Below are positions 1 through 5,744 of a stretch of 5,905 nucleotides of DNA, in pieces. The stretch is taken from contig JAGLML010000080.1 in assembly GCA_023140035.1 (NCBI GenBank), forward strand, positions 1 through 5,905. Direction: 5' to 3'. Numbering within the stretch: position 1 is the stretch's first letter; the number at the start of each line of letters is the position of its first letter. The position numbers were made by a program, and so were the translations under genes. The notes beneath the pieces are model-generated. The model was given only the letters and a program-made list of their open reading frames with translations, ran no database searches and was not told where the DNA came from. Source of the stretch: Thermoplasmatales archaeon (GTDB lineage: Archaea > Thermoplasmatota > E2 > DHVEG-1).

Positions 1-1085
1 TTTGCAAAGCTCATATCCATTACCTCACTTGGATGACCCTCCGCAGCAGAAAGATTTACCAATCTTCCTTCAGCAAGTAAATAAATGGTTTTCCCGTTCT
101 TCAGATGGTACTCCCTCACGTTTGGCCGGATCTCTATCCACTCCTTTGAACTTTTATCCAGGTGACCAACGTTTATTTCATTGTCAAAATGCCCGCTATT
201 TGCTACAATAGCCCCGTCTTTCATCATGTCAAGCACAGGAGCATCTATTACATACTTGTTTCCAGTGGCCGTAACAAAAATATCACCAATCCCTGCAGCA
301 GTTTTAATTGGCATTACCCTGAAGCCGTCCATTTCTGCTTCTAACGCTCTCACTGGATCAACTTCTGTTACGATAACATTTGCCCCCATACCACAAGCAC
401 GCATTGCTACACCTTTACCACACCAGCCATAACCACAGACAACAAATGTTTTCCCAGCAATTAATACAGAAGTAGCACGAAGAATACCATCAATTGTCGA
501 CTGGCCGGTACCATACCGGTTATCAAAGAAATGTTTGGTCATTGCATCGTTAATTGCTATAATTGGATATTTTAGGTCCCCTTTTTCAGCCATGATCCGC
601 TGCCGGTTCACACCTGTTGTAGTCTCTTCAGTACCTGCAATAACATGTTCTAATCCCTCTTTCCGAGTCGTATGCAGTCTTGTTACTAGGTCACTACCAT
701 CATCCATGCTAATATTGGGTTTATGATCAAGCACTCGGTCTACACAGCAATAATATTCCTCAGTATTTACTCCACGCCATGCATAGACAAATATTCCTTC
801 TTCAGCTAGTGCTGCAGCAACCGCATCATTGGTACTAAGTGGGTTTGAGCCGCAGAGCGCAACTTTTGCACCACCAGCTTTCAACGTCTTCACAAGCACA
901 GCTGTTTCTTTTGTAACATGTAAGCAACATCCAAGAGTCAAATTCTTTAACGTCTTCTTTTTTTCAAAATCTTTTTTTATCCTCATTAGAACAGGCATGT
1001 GATCTTCTGCCCAATGAACCAGATTTCTTCCCTCTCCTGCCAGTTTAGGGTCTTTTATAGCATAATCCTTCGTTTTTATTACCAA
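1..1085 (-). CDS. ahcY: S-adenosylhomocysteine hydrolase family protein (adenosylhomocysteinase), C-terminus cut by window edge
   Basis: This cytosolic NAD-dependent enzyme splits S-adenosylhomocysteine, the by-product of SAM-dependent methylation, into adenosine and homocysteine. Translating the minus strand gives 361 codons before the edge; the family is usually a little over 400 residues in archaea, so the C-terminal tail is missing. Visible marks are CLHVTKETAVL at about residues 54-64 (His56), the CGSNPLSTND signature at 78-87, Asp129, GTEETTTGV at 151-159 (Glu154), NDAMTKHFFDNRYGTGQS at 179-196 (Lys184 and Asp188, matching the catalytic Lys/Asp pair), and the NAD-binding loop CGYGWCGKG at 217-225. 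Later come a VTATGN motif and a NSGHFDNEI motif. All expected active-site residues are present. The start is TTG at 1083-1085, because an AAAGGAG site lies 9 nt upstream; the TTG at 1092-1094 directly abuts that site, and no ATG occurs in frame until residue 30. It lies 16 nt after acdB, so co-transcription is likely. Some archaeal members prefer S-inosylhomocysteine, so the exact substrate is inferred, not shown. Confidence 0.95.
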   Translation of the reverse strand, partial: MVIKTKDYAIKDPKLAGEGRNLVHWAEDHMPVLMRIKKDFEKKKTLKNLTLGCCLHVTKETAVLVKTLKAGGAKVALCGSNPLSTNDAVAAALAEEGIFVYAWRGVNTEEYYCCVDRVLDHKPNISMDDGSDLVTRLHTTRKEGLEHVIAGTEETTTGVNRQRIMAEKGDLKYPIIAINDAMTKHFFDNRYGTGQSTIDGILRATSVLIAGKTFVVCGYGWCGKGVAMRACGMGANVIVTEVDPVRALEAEMDGFRVMPIKTAAGIGDIFVTATGNKYVIDAPVLDMMKDGAIVANSGHFDNEINVGHLDKSSKEWIEIRPNVREYHLKNGKTIYLLAEGRLVNLSAAEGHPSEVMDMSFA

Positions 1086-1094
1086 TTCTTTCAA

Positions 1095-1101
1095 CTCCTT
1101 T
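1095..1101 (-). promoter_or_regulatory. Ribosome-binding site of ahcY (decides a TTG start)
   Basis: The minus strand reads AAAGGAG immediately after the acdB stop codon, followed by 9 nt and a TTG codon in the ahcY frame. It is one of the clearest Shine-Dalgarno sequences in the window and supports a non-ATG start for ahcY. It also suggests that ahcY is translated from within a message that includes acdB. Confidence 0.75.
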
Positions 1102-1758
1102 TTATTTTAATATAAGTTTAGCGTCAACAACGCACAAATCATCTCCGTATACAAAAACGGGGTTTAAATCCATCTGGTCAATATGTTCATCAAGTTCTTG
1201 GCCGATTTTTGAAACCTTAAGAAGAAGATCAGCAACCAATTCTTTATTAGCGGGTATGTTTCTAAACCCCTCTAACAGTTTTTTGCCTTTTATCTCCTCC
1301 ATCATTTGTTCAGCATCATACCTGTCAATAGGAACAACACGGAATGTTACATCCTTATAAAGTTCGGTGAAAATTCCACCGATTCCACACATGATAGAAA
1401 GACCAAATGTCGGATCCTGGACAAGACCAACGATGATTTCAACACCTTTCTCTTCCATTTGATCGACAAGCAGATTTTCTTTTGGGAATTTTTTTCTAAA
1501 CTCTTGGAACGTTTTCTTAAGTTCATTCATGTTTTGAATGCCAAGTTTTACACCACCGACATCGGTTTTGTGTAAAATTTTGCTAGAACATACTTTCAAA
1601 GCCACTGGGAATTTCAAACCAAGGTTTTCTAAATCCTCTGGCTTGTTTACCAGTTTGTAGTTCGTAGTTCGAATCCCATATGCCTTCAATAGATCTTTTA
1701 CCTCGTTTTCAGCAAGAGGTCCTTTTCTCTTTAACAGTTTTTTCAGATTTTTTATCAT
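1102..1758 (-). CDS. acdB: ADP-forming acetyl/acyl-CoA synthetase, beta subunit (ATP-grasp)
   Basis: This 218-residue protein matches the stand-alone beta subunit of archaeal ADP-forming acetyl-CoA synthetase (acyl-CoA + ADP + Pi to acid + CoA + ATP), the substrate-level phosphorylation step of many archaeal fermentations. The hallmark is SSKILHKTDVGGV at residues 58-70, where His63 corresponds to the beta-subunit histidine that relays the phosphate. An ATP-grasp fold follows: the glycine-rich MCGIGGIFTELYKDV segment in the second half, then the closing DLNPVFVYGDDLCVVDAKL near the C-terminus. The length is close to the usual 220-240 residues. The start is the ATG at 1756-1758; an in-frame stop lies eight codons upstream, and the ribosome-binding site is weak. 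The partner alpha subunit, which carries the CoA-binding domain and the other phospho-histidine, is not in this window and must be encoded elsewhere for the complex to work. The specific acid (acetate, branched-chain, aryl) cannot be read from the sequence. ahcY follows after 16 nt. Confidence 0.9.
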   Translation of the reverse strand: MIKNLKKLLKRKGPLAENEVKDLLKAYGIRTTNYKLVNKPEDLENLGLKFPVALKVCSSKILHKTDVGGVKLGIQNMNELKKTFQEFRKKFPKENLLVDQMEEKGVEIIVGLVQDPTFGLSIMCGIGGIFTELYKDVTFRVVPIDRYDAEQMMEEIKGKKLLEGFRNIPANKELVADLLLKVSKIGQELDEHIDQMDLNPVFVYGDDLCVVDAKLILK

Positions 1759-1823
1759 GGCATCGTTTCCATTTTCGAGTTAATAATGTAATCCATAAGA
1801 CTCCCAGCACGAAATAGAATTAG

Positions 1824-1833
1824 TATTATTAAG
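1824..1833 (-). promoter_or_regulatory. Candidate TATA box for acdB-ahcY
   Basis: The minus strand reads CTTAATAATA, an AT-rich TATA-like element that would place transcription start about 25 nt downstream, near 1803, leaving a leader of roughly 45 nt before the acdB ATG. A second AT-rich stretch nearer the gene (TTACATTATTA, about 1780-1790) could instead drive a nearly leaderless message. Neither is a strong consensus match. Confidence 0.3.
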
Positions 1834-1837
1834 TTTG

Positions 1838-1847
1838 GCGACAAAAG
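1838..1847 (+). repeat. 10-bp direct repeat, copy 1 (GCGACAAAAG)
   Basis: An exact copy of GCGACAAAAG, repeated at 1877-1886 in the same orientation, 39 bp apart start to start. This copy lies just upstream of the candidate acdB TATA box when read on the minus strand. It could be a regulator binding site, or chance in AT-rich DNA. Confidence 0.5.
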
Positions 1848-1876
1848 CAATGTTTTTCACCAAATTAAAAATTAAA

Positions 1877-1886
1877 GCGACAAAAG
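1877..1886 (+). repeat. 10-bp direct repeat, copy 2 (GCGACAAAAG)
   Basis: The second exact copy of GCGACAAAAG directly abuts the L15e TATA box, covering the position normally occupied by the TFB recognition element. A protein bound here would affect L15e transcription. The function is inferred from position only. Confidence 0.5.
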
Positions 1887-1896
1887 TTTTAAATAA
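1887..1896 (+). promoter_or_regulatory. Archaeal TATA box of rpl15e
   Basis: TTTTAAATAA is a good match to the archaeal TATA consensus, with a purine/A-rich element just upstream. A start site about 25 nt downstream falls near 1915-1920, giving a leader of about 25-30 nt that contains the AGGTG ribosome-binding site. This fits a strong promoter for a ribosomal protein gene. Confidence 0.65.
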
Positions 1897-1933
1897 AGAA
1901 TTCCTTTCCTTAGCCCCTACCAGTAGCATGAAC

Positions 1934-1938
1934 AGGTG
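1934..1938 (+). promoter_or_regulatory. Ribosome-binding site of rpl15e (decides the start)
   Basis: AGGTG lies 6 nt before the ATG at 1945. It overlaps the upstream in-frame GTG at 1936, so that GTG is best read as part of the ribosome-binding site and not as the initiator. Confidence 0.65.
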
Positions 1939-1944
1939 TACAAA

Positions 1945-2532
1945 ATGGTTAAAAGTATGTATGACTATGTAAGAGAACAGTGGAAAAAACCTGATACTTC
2001 ATATCAATCACCTCTTAAAAATCGTCTTATTCAGTGGAGAAAAGAAGAAAGTTTCACTAGAGTTGAAAAACCGCTGAGAATAGATAGAGCAAGATCATTA
2101 GGGTATAAAGCGAAACAGGGCTATATTGTTGTACGAGCGCGAGTACGAAGAGGAGGCCTTAGAAAACATAAAATAAAAGGAGGAAGAAAACCTTCATCGA
2201 AAGGTATGAAAAAAATCACTGCCGCAAAAAGCATACAGAGAATTGCTGAAGAACGTACAGCAAAAAAATACCCAAACATGGAAGTGTTAAACTCTTATTG
2301 GGTGGGAGAAGATGGAAGATACCATTACTACGAGGTTATCTTAGTAGACTCATCACATCCCGCCATATTGAATGATCCGAAGATAAATTGGATTGCTGAT
2401 CCATCAAACAAAAGAAGGGTTTTGAGGGGAAAAACAAGTGCAGGACAAAAAGGAAGAGGGATGCTGTACAAAGGTAAAGGTGCTGAGAAAGTAAGACCAA
2501 GCATACGTGCACATCAAAGCAGAGGAAAATAA
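1945..2532 (+). CDS. rpl15e: 50S ribosomal protein L15e
   Basis: L15e is a large-subunit ribosomal protein found in archaea and eukaryotes but not bacteria. The 195-residue product is very basic and has the full family length (about 190-200). Recognisable segments are the N-terminus KSMYDYVREQWKKP, the IDRARSLGYKAKQGYIVVRA block near residues 48-67, the RRGGLRKHK and GGRKPSSKGMKK basic loops, NSYWVGEDGRYHYYEVILVD in the middle, and the C-terminal RGKTSAGQKGRG followed by RPSIRAHQ. The start at 1945 gives the typical M-x-KSMY N-terminus and has AGGTG 6 nt upstream; starting at the GTG three codons earlier would consume that site. It has its own TATA box and is transcribed alone: divergent from acdB and convergent with the usp gene, whose stop codon lies only 3 nt beyond this one. 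Nothing indicates a defect. Confidence 0.97.
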   Translation: MVKSMYDYVREQWKKPDTSYQSPLKNRLIQWRKEESFTRVEKPLRIDRARSLGYKAKQGYIVVRARVRRGGLRKHKIKGGRKPSSKGMKKITAAKSIQRIAEERTAKKYPNMEVLNSYWVGEDGRYHYYEVILVDSSHPAILNDPKINWIADPSNKRRVLRGKTSAGQKGRGMLYKGKGAEKVRPSIRAHQSRGK

Positions 2533-2545
2533 GTTTTATCTTACT
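2522..2545. terminator. Convergent gene ends with short T-runs on both strands
   Basis: rpl15e (plus) and usp (minus) stop 3 nt apart. Just past the plus-strand stop is GTTTTATCTT, and just past the minus-strand stop is CTTATTTTCC. Short T-rich tracts of this kind can act as archaeal intrinsic terminators, but they are brief and lie at or inside the opposing gene. The two transcripts probably overlap at their 3' ends. Confidence 0.3.
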
Positions 2546-2943
2546 ATCATAACAGGCTTATGAGCATATTGCACTACTTTATTTGCAACACTGCCAATCG
2601 GATACATTCCTAATTCACTTGTTCCTTTACTGCCAAGGACAATTAAATCACAATTTAAGGCATTAGCAGTATCAATAATTTTTGCGGCAATATCTCCTTC
2701 TTCAACCATCCCGATCACTTCAAACTCGTGAGATCCTATATCTTTTACAACGTTATTTATGAGATTGTGCGCCCTCTTTTTCATAAGCTCATAGGCTGTT
2801 TGATCAACAAGATTTTGGTCAGATGGAACCGGAACTACAGCAATTAAAATAAGCTTTCCATTTTCGTTGATAAGCATCATTGCTTTGTTCAATGCGTTTT
2901 CTGATCCTTCAGATCCATCAAATCCTACTAAGATTCTTTTCAT
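2536..2943 (-). CDS. Universal stress protein, UspA/MJ0577-like, nucleotide-binding type
   Basis: A small single-domain cytosolic Usp protein of 135 residues, the usual size. The N-terminus KRILVGFDGSEGSENAL is a first beta strand followed by the conserved Asp9 and the typical GSE loop. The C-terminal part holds GSKGTSELGMYPIGS at residues 104-118, which fits the G-x2-G-x9-G-(S/T) ATP-binding signature exactly, then the closing strand PVMIVR. ATP binding is therefore expected, as in MJ0577; the physiological role of such proteins is generally poorly defined. The ATG at 2941-2943 gives the canonical N-terminus. The frame stays open 17 codons further up into cysS, but that extension is not family-like. 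The gene starts 4 nt after the cysS stop, so it is very probably the second gene of a cysS-usp operon. It lacks a strong ribosome-binding site of its own, suggesting translational coupling to cysS. Confidence 0.93.
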   Translation of the reverse strand: MKRILVGFDGSEGSENALNKAMMLINENGKLILIAVVPVPSDQNLVDQTAYELMKKRAHNLINNVVKDIGSHEFEVIGMVEEGDIAAKIIDTANALNCDLIVLGSKGTSELGMYPIGSVANKVVQYAHKPVMIVR

Positions 2944-2947
2944 ACTC

Positions 2948-4444
2948 TCATTTTTTCTTCCAAACAGGGCCTTTACTTGTATCCTGTAATTCAAATCCTA
3001 GATCTTGGAGTTCGCTTCTTATTTCGTCAGCTTTTCTCCACTCCTTTTGTTTTCTAGCTTCTTCTCGAATGTTAATCAATGTTTTTATAATTTCTTCAAT
3101 ATCTTTCGTCTTAATTTCTTTATCATATTTTAAAATGAATTTTTGCAATTTTTCAAGTAATACAGTTTCATCTCGTTGGACTTTTCCAGGTTGGAAAAGT
3201 GTCAGAGTGTCACCTAATTTCAATAATAATTCAAGTGAATGCTTGCATAGTGCAACATCTACCGGTTGATTGTTTTCTAAAAACTTATTACTCTTATTGA
3301 CAAAATCAAATATTACTGCAAATGCCTTCGGAGTGTTAAAATCATCATCCATGGCCTGTTCAAATTCCTGTTTAAAATCATTTATTGTTACAAGATATTT
3401 TTTCTCTTCTTCTGTTAACTTGTTCTCATCTAACTCAATATCGACTTTAGATAGCTCATCTAACTTTTCCTTTAGTCTATAAATCCTTTCTAGCCCCTTT
3501 TGTGTATTTTCAAGTGATTTTTGGCTAAAATCAGGCGGACTTCGATAATGTGCCTGAGCAAAAAACATTCTTATTACTTCAGAGTCCCACTTTTTCAATA
3601 GGTCTTTAACGTTGATTATATTTCCAAGAGATTTTGACATTTTCTCTCCATCAACGGTGAGAAGACCGATGTGCATCCAGTACTTAGCAAACTGTTTTCC
3701 GGTTGCAGCTTCTGCTTGCACAATCTCATTTTCATGATGAGGAAAACGAAGATCCATACCGCCGCCATGGATGTCAAATGGCAATCCGAGATATTTACTG
3801 CTCATGGTAGAACATTCAATATGCCAACCTGGTCGTCCTTTTCCCCATGGAGACTTCCAAGATGGTTCACCTAGTTTCGCTTGTTTCCACAGTGCAAAAT
3901 CAAAGGGGCTATGTTTTTTTTCACCAGGTTCAATACGTGCCCTAACTCTCATCTCATCAATTTTTTGACCAGAAAGTTTTCCGTAATCTTTGAAATTTTC
4001 AACAGAAAAGTAAACATCGCCATCAGCCACATATCCAAATCCCTTATCCAGTATCTGTTGTATCATTACAATCATATCAGGAATAGTTTCAGAGGCTTTG
4101 GGATATAAATTAGCTCTTCTTATTCCAAGATCGTCTAAATCTTTAAGGCATCTATCAGCAAAACGCTCTGAATACTTGATGGGGGCGACACCTTCCTTAT
4201 TTGCTGCTGCAATTATCTTGTCATCGACATCTGTAATATTTTGAACATAAGTAACATCGTATCCAGTATATTCCAAATATCTTCTAATTACATCAAATGC
4301 TAAATATGTACGGGCGTGACCAATATGAACATCACTATAAACAGTCATACCACAAACATACATTTTCACTTTTTTTGCTTTTATATCAACAGGAGCGAAA
4401 CGTTCTTTTTTTCTTGACAGTGTATTGTAAAGTCTTAACGTCAT
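2948..4444 (-). CDS. cysS: Cysteinyl-tRNA synthetase (CysRS)
   Basis: This class Ia aminoacyl-tRNA synthetase attaches cysteine to tRNA-Cys in the cytosol. The 498-residue product is complete and slightly longer than the typical 460-480. Order of features: Cys31 in YVCGMTVYSD, the HIGH motif at residues 40-43, NITDVDDKII at 69-78, WHIECS at 207-212, HGGGMDLRFPHHENE at 226-240, the KMSKS motif at 268-272, and a helical tRNA-binding C-terminus ending in an ADEIRSELQDLGFELQD segment and GPVWKKK. Cys31, Cys211, His236 and Glu240 match the four zinc ligands of E. coli CysRS in place and spacing. The start is ATG 4442-4444, giving MTLRLYNTLSRK, the family N-terminus. A frame open to 4540 would add 32 residues (KYIFLLPLAI and others), but that stretch contains the gene's own TATA box and is rejected. 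The ribosome-binding site is weak. The gene is divergent from fbp and followed by usp 4 nt later. Confidence 0.97.
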   Translation of the reverse strand: MTLRLYNTLSRKKERFAPVDIKAKKVKMYVCGMTVYSDVHIGHARTYLAFDVIRRYLEYTGYDVTYVQNITDVDDKIIAAANKEGVAPIKYSERFADRCLKDLDDLGIRRANLYPKASETIPDMIVMIQQILDKGFGYVADGDVYFSVENFKDYGKLSGQKIDEMRVRARIEPGEKKHSPFDFALWKQAKLGEPSWKSPWGKGRPGWHIECSTMSSKYLGLPFDIHGGGMDLRFPHHENEIVQAEAATGKQFAKYWMHIGLLTVDGEKMSKSLGNIINVKDLLKKWDSEVIRMFFAQAHYRSPPDFSQKSLENTQKGLERIYRLKEKLDELSKVDIELDENKLTEEEKKYLVTINDFKQEFEQAMDDDFNTPKAFAVIFDFVNKSNKFLENNQPVDVALCKHSLELLLKLGDTLTLFQPGKVQRDETVLLEKLQKFILKYDKEIKTKDIEEIIKTLINIREEARKQKEWRKADEIRSELQDLGFELQDTSKGPVWKKK

Positions 4445-4479
4445 ATGATGAGCGCCTTGTTTTATCGCTAATGGCAGTA

Positions 4480-4492
4480 AAAATATATACTT
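4480..4492 (-). promoter_or_regulatory. Archaeal TATA box of cysS-usp
   Basis: The minus strand reads AAGTATATATTTT, a strong TATA element. Transcription should start about 25 nt downstream near 4460, giving a leader of only about 15-20 nt before the ATG at 4444. This position shows that the longer open frame reaching 4540 is not the coding start. Confidence 0.6.
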
Positions 4493-4514
4493 TACTAAAA
4501 GTGTTTCCAAATTC

Positions 4515-4523
4515 TTTAAATAT
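4515..4523 (+). promoter_or_regulatory. Archaeal TATA box of fbp
   Basis: TTTAAATAT matches the archaeal TATA consensus, with CCAAATTC just upstream as a possible TFB element. A start site near 4540-4545 would leave a leader of about 15-20 nt that contains the GGAGG site. It sits only about 25 bp from the divergent cysS TATA box. Confidence 0.65.
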
Positions 4524-4548
4524 CTTTTAATGATACTCAATCAAAGAT

Positions 4549-4553
4549 GGAGG
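4549..4553 (+). promoter_or_regulatory. Ribosome-binding site of fbp (decides the start)
   Basis: GGAGG lies 6 nt before the ATG at 4560, an ideal arrangement. The in-frame ATG at 4530 lies before the predicted transcription start, so it is not the likely initiator. Confidence 0.8.
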
Positions 4554-4559
4554 TTTATA

Positions 4560-5672
4560 ATGAAAACTACGTTTAGCATTATTAAAGCAGATGTGGGCGG
4601 ATGGCCCGGTCATGCATATGTACATCCAGATCTTAAGGAAATAGCAAATAAAAAACTCACAGAAGCACGTAAATCTGGTTTATTAAAAGATTTTCATGTT
4701 ACGAACTGTGGAGATGACCTTGAACTTATTATGACGCATACCAATGGCGAAGATAGCAAAGAGGTTCATGGTCTTGCTTGGGATACTTTTTGTGAAGGAA
4801 CAGAGAAAGCAAAAGAACTAGGGCTCTATGGAGCAGGGCAGGATTTACTGAAGGACGCGTTCTCTGGGAATATAAAAGGTATGGGTCCAGGTATAGCTGA
4901 AATGGAATTCACTGAGAGAAAAGCTGAACCAATTGTTTGTTTTATGATGGATAAAACCGAACCAGGAGCATTCAATTTTCCAATTTTCAAAATTTTTGCA
5001 GATCCATTTAACACCGCTGGATTAATCATAGATCCCAATCTTCATGATGGGTTTGTGTTTGAAGTATGGGACATCCAAGAACATAAACATGTATTCATGG
5101 AAACGCCTGAGGAGATGTATGGCCTCCTTGCACTAATAGGTGCAAAATCACGGTTTGTTATAAAACGAGTATTTCCAAAGAAGAGTTCCAAGTTACCGGC
5201 AGATGAACCAGTTTCGGCCATATCAACTGAAAAATTATATCAGATAGCCGGAGAATATGTTGGTAAAGATGATCCTGCTGGTGTTGTTAGAGCACAATCT
5301 GGGCTTCCTGCTCTTGGGGAGGTATTAGAGGGATTTGCACTTGGTCATCTTGTCTCTGGCTGGATGCGCGGATCACATAATGGCCCATTGATGCCTGTTT
5401 CTGTAAAACAAGCGAGATGTACCAGATTTGATGGCCCACCACGAGTGATTGCTCTTGGTTTTCAGCTTAAAAACGGTAAATTAACTGAACCTGTCGATCT
5501 GTTCGATGACCCTGCATTCGATCGTACACGCATAGAAGCACAGCATATCATGGATTATATGAGAAGACATGGACCATTTGAACCGCACCGTCTTCCAATG
5601 GCCGATATGGAATATACAACATTACCCAAGGTTATGAAAAAATTAGGAAATAGATTCGAAAAGACGAAATAA
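4560..5672 (+). CDS. fbp: Fructose-1,6-bisphosphate aldolase/phosphatase, archaeal bifunctional type
   Basis: FBPA/P condenses dihydroxyacetone phosphate with glyceraldehyde 3-phosphate and then dephosphorylates the product to fructose 6-phosphate, making gluconeogenesis one-directional. It is a Mg-dependent cytosolic enzyme. The 370-residue product is complete and collinear, as far as I recall it, with the characterised Sulfolobus tokodaii enzyme. The N-terminus MKTTFSIIKADVGGWPGH carries Asp11 and His18, which must be near the true N-terminus for metal and substrate binding. Further on are GDDLELIMTH (Asp52, Asp53), GAGQDLL (Gln94), MDKTEPGA (Asp131, Lys132), DPFNTAGLIIDP, YVGKDDP (Tyr233, Lys236, Asp237, Asp238; Tyr and the Schiff-base Lys of the aldolase step), SGWMRGSHNGPLMPVS, TRFDGPPR, DLFDDPAFD and YMRRHGPFEPHR. 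All key residues are present. A short insertion near 209-216 shifts the Schiff-base Lys by about four positions compared with S. tokodaii. It has its own TATA box and GGAGG site; rps15 follows 72 nt later. Confidence 0.97.
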   Translation: MKTTFSIIKADVGGWPGHAYVHPDLKEIANKKLTEARKSGLLKDFHVTNCGDDLELIMTHTNGEDSKEVHGLAWDTFCEGTEKAKELGLYGAGQDLLKDAFSGNIKGMGPGIAEMEFTERKAEPIVCFMMDKTEPGAFNFPIFKIFADPFNTAGLIIDPNLHDGFVFEVWDIQEHKHVFMETPEEMYGLLALIGAKSRFVIKRVFPKKSSKLPADEPVSAISTEKLYQIAGEYVGKDDPAGVVRAQSGLPALGEVLEGFALGHLVSGWMRGSHNGPLMPVSVKQARCTRFDGPPRVIALGFQLKNGKLTEPVDLFDDPAFDRTRIEAQHIMDYMRRHGPFEPHRLPMADMEYTTLPKVMKKLGNRFEKTK

Positions 5673-5686
5673 TCTCCAACCTTTAA

Positions 5687-5697
5687 TTTTATATATT
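5687..5697 (+). promoter_or_regulatory. Candidate TATA box of rps15, also T-rich end of fbp
   Basis: TTTTATATATT lies in the 72-nt gap between fbp and rps15, with a predicted start near 5717-5720 that leaves a leader of about 25 nt. The preceding CTTTAATTTT could also help end the fbp transcript. rps15 is therefore probably transcribed separately, although read-through from fbp is possible. Confidence 0.5.
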
Positions 5698-5731
5698 ATT
5701 ACCTTATTAAGGCTCCCCTTACAAGAGCATT

Positions 5732-5735
5732 GGAG
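5732..5735 (+). promoter_or_regulatory. Ribosome-binding site of rps15
   Basis: GGAG lies 9 nt upstream of the ATG at 5745 and supports that start. Confidence 0.6.
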
Positions 5736-5744
5736 TATAAGACA

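Noticed and set aside
162..726. Several plus-strand open frames of 60-83 codons across the left end.
   Set aside because: They lie opposite the well-supported ahcY coding sequence and have no recognisable domains or ribosome-binding sites.
1936..1944. GTG at 1936 as the L15e start.
   Set aside because: It overlaps the AGGTG ribosome-binding site. The ATG at 1945 has correct spacing and gives the family N-terminus.
1928..1972. A 14-codon out-of-frame open reading frame (MNRCTKWLKVCMTM) overlapping the start of rpl15e, as a possible regulatory leader peptide.
   Set aside because: It has no ribosome-binding site of its own, is very short, and overlaps the L15e start by chance-compatible composition. 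There is no independent support.
2944..2994. A 17-residue N-terminal extension of the Usp protein reaching into cysS.
   Set aside because: Usp proteins begin right at the first beta strand (KRILVGFDGS). The extension is the antiparallel-free, same-strand overlap with the cysS 3' end and has no family similarity.
4445..4540. A 32-residue N-terminal extension of CysRS containing a hydrophobic stretch (KYIFLLPLAI) that resembles a membrane anchor.
   Set aside because: The stretch contains the cysS TATA box, and the predicted transcript starts downstream of it. The internal ATG at 4442-4444 gives the standard CysRS N-terminus.
4826..5038. A 70-codon minus-strand open frame inside fbp.
   Set aside because: It is the reverse-strand shadow of the highly conserved fbp coding sequence and has no family features of its own.
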